Part shown: one piece after another, positions 7,354 to 13,613 of the stretch | Numbering within the stretch: position 1 is the stretch's first letter | Layout: every line of letters starts with the position of its first letter | Made by a program: the position numbers and the translations under genes | DNA from: CBFGTV01 sp965652145 | Lineage (GTDB): Bacteria; Bacillota; Clostridia; Peptostreptococcales; Natronincolaceae | DNA length: 13,661 nucleotides | Assembly: GCA_965652145.1 (NCBI GenBank) | Contig: CBFGTV010000085.1 | Coordinates: 1 to 13,661, forward strand | Reading direction: 5' to 3' | Notes under the pieces: model-generated | Databases searched by the model: none | Told to the model about the DNA's origin: nothing | What the model saw: the letters and a program-made list of their open reading frames with translations, nothing else

Positions 7354-7415
7354 ACAAAGTCTTCCTTTGGAAGATATTAAGGAGGACTTTGTCGAAATCT
7401 TTATACGAAAGATTT
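7354..7415. repeat. Two adjacent inverted repeats in an intergenic region
   Basis: The first is ACAAAGTCTTCC (7354-7365) with GGAGGACTTTGT (7381-7392), 12 base pairs with one G-T pair and a 15-base loop. The second is AAATCTTT (7395-7402) with AAAGATTT (7408-7415) and a 5-base loop. They lie between the divergent ltaE promoter and the terminator of the 7504 gene. Neither is followed by a T-tract. They may be a small dispersed repeat or protein-binding sites. Confidence 0.5.
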
Positions 7416-7434
7416 TCTTTCATTAAAATATTTT

Positions 7435-7465
7435 AAGTGAGAACTTTCCTATCGATTATAAAAAA
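7435..7465. repeat. 31-base repeat, copy 2 (copy 1 at 1128-1158)
   Basis: The sequence AAGTGAGAACTTTCCTAT, then two variable bases, then ATTATAAAAAA matches 1128-1158 at 28 of 31 positions. In both places it ends in the U-tract of the terminator that closes a leftward Cys-rich gene and extends about 20 bases beyond it. Confidence 0.7.
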
Positions 7466-7491
7466 ATCTGGCATCTCAAGATACCAGATTT
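7464..7491 (-). terminator. Rho-independent terminator of the large Cys-rich gene
   Basis: The stem AAATCTGG (7464-7471) / CCAGATTT (7484-7491) has an inner ATC / GAT pair. Read leftward it is followed by TTTTTTT. It lies just after the stop codon at 7504. Confidence 0.85.
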
Positions 7492-7503
7492 GAATAATAA
7501 TAG

Positions 7504-8436
7504 TTAATCTTGTTCTCTATTGATCGATACAAAGGGTTCATTGACCTGCGGCGGGAATAATGGTGGGAATTCATCTCCGCAAATCGGTCTTTCCCTTGGC
7601 GTTTGCTTACAGAATCCTGTACTGAGTACACATAGCTGTACAGGCACCTTAATTTTCTTTTCACAGGTAAGGCACAGGGCCAAAATCAGGTTAACCTGTA
7701 CTTCACCGGTAACAGGATTAAAGCTAATATCTCTTGTAATACTCTGGGTAGCGAGTCTGGCCCGGAATAAAATATTACAAAACTCTGTAAACTGAGGCAG
7801 GAATGAAGAATCGAATACTGAAGGCATACAAAGCTCAAAGAAGTTTGTTAAGACTTGTTTAACCGGTACCCTTCCAGTTAATGTAGCTGTTTGCGTATTT
7901 CCCAAGGCGTCGATGAATTCTACATCAATTTCCACTAATACTGATCCGGTAACGGTAATTTCCTGAGAACCAAAGATAGGTGTTCCCAGACCTTCTTCGT
8001 CACATTCTTCAGTGTCGGTGTAAATAAGATATTGTAGTAAACCAGCCGGCCCAGGTACGACAACCGGATTACCCCTTTCATCGGTAACAAATTGTGCTCC
8101 CGACAAGGTGGTTTTGGGAGTAATGGTTAGATTCTTAGGATCGTTAATGTTGTTAGGATTAAAAAACTTTCTGCTTCTTATATCCAGCACTCTGACAATT
8201 CTAGATTTAGGACCGCATTTTGATGCGGGCAGATTGCTAAAGCAAACCTTGGAAGCAGGCTGTAGTCCTGAGAGATTAAAGGTTACAGAATCATAAACCT
8301 TGTCAACAAAAATACATTCACCAACAATTTTGTCCAGACAGCCGTCAAAATAACAACCGGTATCAGCTACACAACATTTATCATCTATTGATTGGACAAC
8401 TGCATCTGTATTGTTTCTGCAAGACATTAAACTCAA
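7504..8436 (-). CDS. Large Cys-rich putative spore-surface protein, partner of the second propeller gene
   Basis: The product has 310 residues and 16 cysteines and is not a family I can name. The N-terminus MSLMSCRNN leads to a Cys cluster (21, 22, 28, 33) and GECIFVDKVYDS (39-50), the same core as in the two 222-residue proteins. A Cys-poor, Thr/Val-rich beta-like middle follows. The C-terminal part has LCLTCEKK, a GFC...P..C segment and FPPLFPPQ, again parallel to the smaller proteins (GFCPEPPEC ... FPEFFPRQ). I take it as an extended member of the same family. AAGGAG lies upstream of the ATG. It has no signal peptide, which fits assembly from the mother-cell cytoplasm. It is divergent from the propeller gene at 8581 and has a good SigK-like promoter. 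A coat or exosporium role is inferred from this context. Confidence 0.85.
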   Translation of the reverse strand: MSLMSCRNNTDAVVQSIDDKCCVADTGCYFDGCLDKIVGECIFVDKVYDSVTFNLSGLQPASKVCFSNLPASKCGPKSRIVRVLDIRSRKFFNPNNINDPKNLTITPKTTLSGAQFVTDERGNPVVVPGPAGLLQYLIYTDTEECDEEGLGTPIFGSQEITVTGSVLVEIDVEFIDALGNTQTATLTGRVPVKQVLTNFFELCMPSVFDSSFLPQFTEFCNILFRARLATQSITRDISFNPVTGEVQVNLILALCLTCEKKIKVPVQLCVLSTGFCKQTPRERPICGDEFPPLFPPQVNEPFVSINREQD

Positions 8437-8484
8437 CTCCTTCTTTATTAAAATTATTTTGTTTATCTACATCTTCGCTTAATG

Positions 8485-8512
8485 TAAAATATGTATCGGT
8501 CGCTTTTTAGGT
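8485..8512 (-). promoter_or_regulatory. Candidate SigK-type promoter for the large Cys-rich gene
   Basis: Reading leftward, AC (8512-8511), 17 bases, CATATTTTA (8493-8485), about 49 bases before the start codon. The -10 box matches CATAnnnTA exactly. On the opposite strand, CATATATTTTA at 8545-8555 precedes the divergent propeller gene but lacks a matching -35. Confidence 0.45.
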
Positions 8513-8580
8513 GCTAGTTATCAGTAATTTTTATTTTGAAATTGCATATATTTTACTAAAATCTAATAGGAAGTGATTCT

Positions 8581-9663
8581 ATGCCCTTAATTGGTAGACA
8601 TGAGTATTTATTACAAACCACGAAAGCAAAAAGATATAACCTTTATTTAGATCAACATAAGGACTTATACTACATTTCATCCAATGAAAATCGCCAATGG
8701 GCTGAAAAAAACCAGGTTTTTTCCATGGCCTGCCATAGCTTTGATGTCGATTTAGCCCCGGATGACAGCATTCATGCGGTAAGCTGCCATACCAACGGTT
8801 TTGTCTATTACCATTGGCTTTTTAAGGGTACGTGGAAAAGCAAGGAGGTATTTCAGCATCCGTTATCAGAAAAAGTTCTTAGCTGCAGAATTAAATCTAT
8901 CCTCGGACAAACCCATCTTGTTTTTATGCTAAATCACGGCAAAAAAACAACCCTTTATCATTATCTTTTAAAGGCAGATACAGATGAGTGGGTTAAAAGC
9001 AACATTACTGATTTGAGCTTTAATAAATATGTCAACCCGATAAATTTATTGACGAATGGAAAAGAGAATAGTCCTTTGCTCCTGTTTTATAGCTCCCTTG
9101 TAGGAAGACACGAGCAGATTTATTTTACCGGCTATGATATTTCAGAAAATAGCTGGTTTAAACCAAAGCAGCTGACAGATATCAAAAGTACAAAGCTCTA
9201 CATGGATTGCCTGATGGATCAGCGTGGAACCCTGCACCTAACCTGGAGTGATTATGAACAGGATACCCTATCTGTTCAATACCTCCGTATGGAATCTGAC
9301 TCCATTAAAACCCAAACCCAAAGAAAAACCCTTTCTAAACCCTTAAACTGCTCCTTTCCCCAACTGATTCTGTTGCAAAATCAGCTCTACCTTATTTGGA
9401 TTCAATTTAATCATCTGACCAGGGCCATATCAATGGATAATGGGAAAACCTGGTCTAAACCTGAAAATATTAAAGGAAGTAAATTGAAACATTTTAAACG
9501 CTATCGTTATATTAGCAATTTAGCTGAGGAAAAGGAAATCAAGGGACAATTTTTATACGGTACCCTGTATCCGGGAATTCAGTTTTTAGGCTTGGGAGGT
9601 GACATGGATTATGATGAAATATCAGTTGATAAATCACAACTTCATACCGAAGGAGACCAATAA
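8581..9663 (+). CDS. Beta-propeller (BNR/Asp-box-like) protein, second copy; coiled-coil part out of frame
   Basis: The product has 360 residues. It is a divergent paralog of the propeller part of the 2787 gene: both begin with a short segment containing YLL.T, both have AGGAAGTGA before the ATG, and both have a D...HL.W strand motif at residues 213-222 (here DQRGTLHLTW). A perfect Asp box SMDNGKTW lies at 284-291. There is no signal peptide and no obvious catalytic triad. The first copy continues into a linker and coiled coil. Here the frame stops at 9663 (SQLHTEGDQ, stop) while an acidic/Pro linker and coiled coil continue in the next frame (see 9611-10015). This may be a frameshifted gene or a natural split. 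It is divergent from the large Cys-rich gene, with 144 bases between starts. Confidence 0.85.
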   Translation: MPLIGRHEYLLQTTKAKRYNLYLDQHKDLYYISSNENRQWAEKNQVFSMACHSFDVDLAPDDSIHAVSCHTNGFVYYHWLFKGTWKSKEVFQHPLSEKVLSCRIKSILGQTHLVFMLNHGKKTTLYHYLLKADTDEWVKSNITDLSFNKYVNPINLLTNGKENSPLLLFYSSLVGRHEQIYFTGYDISENSWFKPKQLTDIKSTKLYMDCLMDQRGTLHLTWSDYEQDTLSVQYLRMESDSIKTQTQRKTLSKPLNCSFPQLILLQNQLYLIWIQFNHLTRAISMDNGKTWSKPENIKGSKLKHFKRYRYISNLAEEKEIKGQFLYGTLYPGIQFLGLGGDMDYDEISVDKSQLHTEGDQ

Positions 9664-10015
9664 GGCTGCTGATGCTCCTTCACCTGACGTCAAGGGAAAA
9701 ATACATCCGGTAGTTGAACGCACCATTGTAGAGTCCCAGGAGCTTCAGAGCTTAAGGACACAATTGAGTCATTCTGAAACACAGCTTATGACCATGGAAT
9801 ACGAGCTTTTAAATTCCAAAAATATAGTTAAGGATCTTGAGGAAAAGCTCAGAAGGTATGAGGTCCTAAAGGAGGAAATCAACCAAGTAGATAGTTTAAA
9901 TAGTGAAATTCAGCGATTAGCCAGAGAAAATGAAACCCTGAAGGACGACCTGAAAAAAAACCAAGACTACATTCAGACGCTATATTTTATTTTGCTGATT
10001 CTGGCAATACTTTAA
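9611..10015 (+). CDS. Coiled-coil protein with hydrophobic C-tail, or the frameshifted 3' part of the propeller gene
   Basis: The product has 134 residues if it starts at ATG 9611; the frame is open from 9590 and overlaps the propeller frame. GGAGG at 9595-9599 is 11 bases before this ATG, so independent, coupled translation is possible. Residues 14-35 (ETNKAADAPSPDVKGK) look like a linker. Residues 40-118 are strongly coiled-coil (Leu/Glu/Lys heptads). Residues 119-134 (YIQTLYFILLILAIL) are a hydrophobic tail that could be a membrane or protein anchor; the first copy ends instead in a basic tail. Residues 1-13 read less naturally than the overlapping propeller frame, which favours an original fusion with the frame change near 9645-9663. 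Sequencing error cannot be excluded. Confidence 0.65.
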   Translation: MMKYQLINHNFIPKETNKAADAPSPDVKGKIHPVVERTIVESQELQSLRTQLSHSETQLMTMEYELLNSKNIVKDLEEKLRRYEVLKEEINQVDSLNSEIQRLARENETLKDDLKKNQDYIQTLYFILLILAIL

Positions 10016-10023
10016 GCTTACAA

Positions 10024-10049
10024 AAAGGAGCAGCCAACGCTGCTCCTTT
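10024..10049. terminator. Bidirectional rho-independent terminator
   Basis: A perfect 11-base-pair stem AAAGGAGCAGC / GCTGCTCCTTT has loop CAAC. Read leftward it is followed by TTTTTG; read rightward by a weaker TTTTTA a few bases on. It serves the coiled-coil gene and the convergent GNAT gene. Confidence 0.85.
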
Positions 10050-10063
10050 AAAGCTTTTTATTG

Positions 10064-11104
10064 CTAATGAATGATTTTTCGATACCAGCCAACTTTTCTA
10101 ATTTCTTGATTTTCTAGCTGAAAATCCATTTCCTGTGGCAATTGAATTTGAATTATCCGCTCCTTGGCTTCCCTAGACAATAGGGAAACTAAGTTCTTTT
10201 TTAACAAATCCAGATAGGCCTGATCAAAAAGTCTGTTGGCTTCCACAAAAACAGTATACTTTATGGCTTTGCCTTCCTCTTTTTCCTCCCTGGCTAATAT
10301 CAGTTTGGATTTTTCCATGGTATAGGCTCTTAAGCTGATTGCTTTCTTATCTCGTTGGTATTTTTTTACCCAATAATCTATCGGATAGGATCTGCCAAGG
10401 CTTAGGCTGTCTTCAAAGGCCATCCAGTTTTTAGGTAATGACACCTTCTTAAGGGCATTTGGCTTAATCGCTGTTTTGCCAGGCTGAATGGTTCCTTTTA
10501 ACACTACTGTTTGCTCAAAGGGTAAAAAACCCATTAAGGACAGATGATGCTCCTCTAAATTTGTTGAAAGGCTGCTGATATCTATACACTGATAGGCATT
10601 TTTTTTAACCAGGGCCTGTAGTGCGGCGGCAAGCTGAGTTAAACCGGCCTTATGCTGGTAAGCCGGCATAACATACAGATCATAGATAAACAAATAGCTT
10701 CCATAGGGCATTGCCTCACTATGGCTACTAAAGCCTGCATATCCCGCCAAACGATTTTCTTCCATGATGAGATAAAAATGATCCCCTTCAAGCCAGTCTC
10801 GTTTCTGATAATCCTTTATCATTTTTTCTATTTCAGGGGGGACTCCCTTTTTGATTTGATTATGGGCAATGAATCGAAGGCCTCTCTGCTTGTTATTGTT
10901 TTTAAAATACCCTTTTCTCTGCTCAATTTTTTCAAGCAGGCCCTTCAGCTCCATAATCATAAACCTTCTAAAGGCTTCCTCTCCTTGAAGCCTCCCCCCC
11001 TCAATCGCTCTGGTAAGATATACCTCTACCGTTAAACCTTCAGCCTCTGCAAGGGCATGAACTATTTCATAGGCTTGATCAGACAATTCTAACATTAGCT
11101 TCAT
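10064..11104 (-). CDS. GNAT-like acetyltransferase with a possible ribbon-helix-helix N-terminus
   Basis: The product has 346 residues. Residues 1-45 (LMLELSDQAYEIVHALAE... VEVYLTRAIEGG) have the strand-helix-helix pattern of an RHH DNA-binding or dimerisation domain. Residues 75-203 fit a GNAT fold: FYLIMEENRLAGYAGF (beta strands), then DLYVMPAYQHKAGLTQLAAAL (motif A, 142-162) and LSLMGFLPFE. The acetyl-CoA loop reads QHKAGLT rather than Q/RxxGxG/A, so it may be weak or altered. Residues 204-346 are a C-terminal region I do not recognise. GGAGGG lies 9 bases before the ATG and falls within an inverted repeat. It is 66 bases after orr on the same strand, so it may be cotranscribed with the ornithine operon. 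The substrate is unknown. The GNAT assignment is moderately secure; the RHH call is tentative. Confidence 0.7.
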   Translation of the reverse strand: MKLMLELSDQAYEIVHALAEAEGLTVEVYLTRAIEGGRLQGEEAFRRFMIMELKGLLEKIEQRKGYFKNNNKQRGLRFIAHNQIKKGVPPEIEKMIKDYQKRDWLEGDHFYLIMEENRLAGYAGFSSHSEAMPYGSYLFIYDLYVMPAYQHKAGLTQLAAALQALVKKNAYQCIDISSLSTNLEEHHLSLMGFLPFEQTVVLKGTIQPGKTAIKPNALKKVSLPKNWMAFEDSLSLGRSYPIDYWVKKYQRDKKAISLRAYTMEKSKLILAREEKEEGKAIKYTVFVEANRLFDQAYLDLLKKNLVSLLSREAKERIIQIQLPQEMDFQLENQEIRKVGWYRKIIH

Positions 11105-11158
11105 AGCCTTTTTCCCTCCTCAATAAATGATTATTGCAGAAAGGGAAAAAATATTCAA
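11105..11158 (-). promoter_or_regulatory. Possible SigA-type promoter and SD-sequestering hairpin before the GNAT gene
   Basis: TTTTTCCCT (11109-11117) pairs with AGGGAAAAA (11142-11150), and inside it CAATAA (11121-11126) pairs with TTATTG (11131-11136). In leftward mRNA the 3' arm overlaps the GGAGGG ribosome binding site. Also leftward, TTGAAT (11158-11153), 17 bases, AATAAT (11135-11130) resembles a SigA promoter. A transcript from it would start near 11124 and lack the 5' arm of the hairpin. Confidence 0.4.
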
Positions 11159-11170
11159 TTTTAAGGGTTC

Positions 11171-12241
11171 CTAAACTGATTCAATAAAATGTTTAGTAAT
11201 ATATTCACTGGTCATTAGAGCTAGCATGGCTCCATAGCTCAAGTTAAATACAACCTCATCCCCCACCCCATAGGGATGCCGGCAATGGGTTAAATCAATA
11301 ATTAAATGATCACTGCTGCCCCCCAATACCTGGATAGAAGTATCCAGGGGATAGACCGGATGGGTGGCAGTATCCTGCTTTCCAACGGCCAATATGGCCC
11401 GCTTCAAGGTACCCCGCTCCTCGAACACAGGAATATTTCCAAAGGCATCCCTGCCGATCACTCCGATAGGAACCGAAGGCTTCTCTTTAATTTCTATAAT
11501 TTCCGCCACCAATTGCAAAGCATCCTGATAGGTATCCTGAATTGAATTTCCCCGGGCACTTTCAGTTCCTAACAAAATTGCCTCTCCCAGCCTTAATTGA
11601 TTGATTCCCTTTGGCACTCGGTTTTCCAGCAGCAAATGAATACTACTGGAATTACCTCCACTGATAATTTCCATCGGGTACCCCAAAACCGACTCTGCCA
11701 CCCTGGAAAGGTCGATCAGCCGCCCTAAGTTGACCTCATCGGGAATTACCCCTCCGAAACAGGTTAAATTGGTCCCCACACCGGCCACTTGAATATGCCT
11801 TAAAGACTTAATTTCCTTAAGAAGCTCCCTTAGCTCCTCCTCATGGAATATACCTTCCCTAAGATCCCCCAAATCGATCATAATGATAATACGGTGGCCC
11901 TTCCCCAGATCCTCAGCGGCCCGGTTAAGGGCCTTAATAGTTTTTAATTCCGAATTCAAGCTGATATCTGAATATTTTACCACCTCCAGGGCCTGGCTAA
12001 CCATCGGCAGCCTGAGGAAAATCTTTTCCGCCGGAAGCTCCTGAAGCCTATAAAAATTCTCGATTCTCGAATCAGCCAAATATTGGACCCCACCAGCTGC
12101 TAAGGCAGCAGCAATCCTTGGATGGGCACATACCCCCTTTGTAACGGCAGCCACTTGGATATCAAACTGATTACACAGCTTTACCATGGTGGCAGCATTA
12201 TGCTGAAGCTTTCTTAAGTTAATGTTTATTCGTGGATTCAC
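11171..12241 (-). CDS. orr: Ornithine racemase (alanine racemase N-terminal fold, PLP)
   Basis: The product has 356 residues from GTG 12241. It interconverts L- and D-ornithine with pyridoxal phosphate, supplying D-ornithine to the OraS/OraE aminomutase in ornithine fermentation. The N-terminus NPRININLRKLQHN and AAVTKGVC (Lys35, the expected PLP lysine) are typical of the fold-III alanine racemase N-terminal family. MIDLGDLREGI, GVGTNLTCFGG, SGGNSSSIHLL and LRLGEAILLGTE match the alanine/ornithine racemase branch. GGGAG lies 8 bases before GTG 12241; a GTG at 12250 overlaps that site and is less likely. It follows glmL with a 16-base gap and, with oraE beyond it, gives the order oraE-glmL-orr known from ornithine-degrading Clostridia. 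The name rests on family motifs and this context. Confidence 0.9.
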   Translation of the reverse strand: MNPRININLRKLQHNAATMVKLCNQFDIQVAAVTKGVCAHPRIAAALAAGGVQYLADSRIENFYRLQELPAEKIFLRLPMVSQALEVVKYSDISLNSELKTIKALNRAAEDLGKGHRIIIMIDLGDLREGIFHEEELRELLKEIKSLRHIQVAGVGTNLTCFGGVIPDEVNLGRLIDLSRVAESVLGYPMEIISGGNSSSIHLLLENRVPKGINQLRLGEAILLGTESARGNSIQDTYQDALQLVAEIIEIKEKPSVPIGVIGRDAFGNIPVFEERGTLKRAILAVGKQDTATHPVYPLDTSIQVLGGSSDHLIIDLTHCRHPYGVGDEVVFNLSYGAMLALMTSEYITKHFIESV

Positions 12242-12257
12242 TTTACTCACTCCCGTT

Positions 12258-13613
12258 TTAAAGCCCCAGACTGTTCTTTAACAGACTAAAGGCGGGATCA
12301 GGATAGGCCTTGGCCAAAACCCCCAGAGAAGCCATGATATAATGCTGATCTATTAAAACCCTTGCTTCTTCTGTAGGATACATGTGGTTTTGTCTCTTTT
12401 TCTTTACTAGTTGTGTCAGTATTTCTTTACCCCTGGGCAATCTGGTCAGGGCTCCGCCTGTTCCTATTATATATTTGACATTAGACAGATCTTTCCCTTC
12501 TGCTATCGTGGTTTTTCCCCCAGGACCATATAAATTCCTGATTTTACCGCCATGCCGCTGAAGGGCTGTTTCTACCGCTTCTTGGGTAAGTCGTTCTACA
12601 AATTTTATTTCCTCTTCAGACTTGGGAATCGCCCTGTATTCAGTCATAACACCCTCTAAGTCGAAGCCCAGCTCCTGCTGAAGCCTATCTCTCCCGATCC
12701 GCTCTACAATATTGTTCATATTTACAAAAACCCCCAGGTCTCCTTCTACCGTTCTTTTTGCCAGGGGTTCAGGACTAATTAAAATTCGATTGATTTCCTC
12801 GCTGCCTTCGGTCACAGAGTGTAAATCCGTCGTAGCTCCCCCCACATCGAAGGTGATTAAATCACCAATTCGTTCCTTCAATAGCTTTGAAGCCTCCATG
12901 ACGGCTCCCGGAGTGGGGATAATGGGGCCCTTTACCATTTCTCGAACCTTGGCCATTCCCGGGGCATGAACAATGTGAGCTTCAAATACCTCTTGAATGA
13001 CGGCCCGAGTGGGCTCAATATTCAATAAATCAATCTTTGGGTAAACATTTTCTACGCAGTAGAGCTGCTGACCGGTTTCCATAAAAATTTCCCGTATTTC
13101 CTCTTGATTTTCGATATTCCCAGCATAAATTACAGGAATCTTTAAGGCTAATGAAGCAATCTTTTCTGCATTGTAAAGGGCCGTTTCCCTTTCTCCATAA
13201 TCGACCCCTCCCGCTATTAAAATAATATTGGGATTAATTTCCAACAACTTCTTTAAATCCGTTCTTTTCAGCCTTCCCCCGGTAATCTGATGAATCAGGG
13301 CCCCTGCCCCCAAAGCGGCCTCCTTGGCTGCCCTGACGGTCATATCATAAACCAGCCCATGGACAGTCATCTTTAGTCCTCCGGCAGCACTGCTGGTGGC
13401 CAGCATTTCATTATAATCAATGGTATCAACCTTAAGGCCTTGCCTTAAATCTTCAATGGCCCCCTTTAAACCGACGGTAACATCCCCTTCCAGGACGGTG
13501 GTTGGGGCCTGGCCCTGACCGATAAACTTCGGTTCAGGGCCATGAATTCCCATAAATCCATTTACCACTGTGGTTGTACTGCCAATCTCTGCTACTAAAA
13601 CATCAATTTTCAT
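12258..13613 (-). CDS. glmL: GlmL/MutL-family ATPase, likely reactivator or accessory of the B12-dependent aminomutase
   Basis: The product has 451 residues of the GlmL/MutL family (named for glutamate mutase MutL, unrelated to the mismatch-repair MutL). The actin/ASKHA-type ATPase fold shows in AEIGSTTT (8-15, phosphate 1), LIAGGVDYGE (132-141), DVGGATTDLHSV (256-267, phosphate 2) and IGTGGALTRLPRG near the C-terminus (adenosine region). Homologs sit beside glutamate mutase genes. Here the partner is D-ornithine 4,5-aminomutase, whose OraE tail overlaps this start codon, so a role in keeping that adenosylcobalamin enzyme active is likely but inferred. An AAGGG site lies about 10 bases before ATG 13613. 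The gene reads into orr. No motif is damaged and the length is normal. Confidence 0.9.
   Translation of the reverse strand: MKIDVLVAEIGSTTTVVNGFMGIHGPEPKFIGQGQAPTTVLEGDVTVGLKGAIEDLRQGLKVDTIDYNEMLATSSAAGGLKMTVHGLVYDMTVRAAKEAALGAGALIHQITGGRLKRTDLKKLLEINPNIILIAGGVDYGERETALYNAEKIASLALKIPVIYAGNIENQEEIREIFMETGQQLYCVENVYPKIDLLNIEPTRAVIQEVFEAHIVHAPGMAKVREMVKGPIIPTPGAVMEASKLLKERIGDLITFDVGGATTDLHSVTEGSEEINRILISPEPLAKRTVEGDLGVFVNMNNIVERIGRDRLQQELGFDLEGVMTEYRAIPKSEEEIKFVERLTQEAVETALQRHGGKIRNLYGPGGKTTIAEGKDLSNVKYIIGTGGALTRLPRGKEILTQLVKKKRQNHMYPTEEARVLIDQHYIMASLGVLAKAYPDPAFSLLKNSLGL

Noticed and set aside
7190..7426. A 78-codon rightward frame across the ltaE start and the intergenic region
   Set aside because: It overlaps the ltaE coding region and promoter on the opposite strand, has no ribosome binding site, and its 3' part is made of the inverted repeats.
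9645..9665. A prfB-like +1 frameshift site (AAGGAG shortly before CAA TAA)
   Set aside because: The SD-like element is close to the right place, but CAA to AAT re-pairing is poor, unlike CTT to TTT in prfB. An indel or a split gene is simpler.
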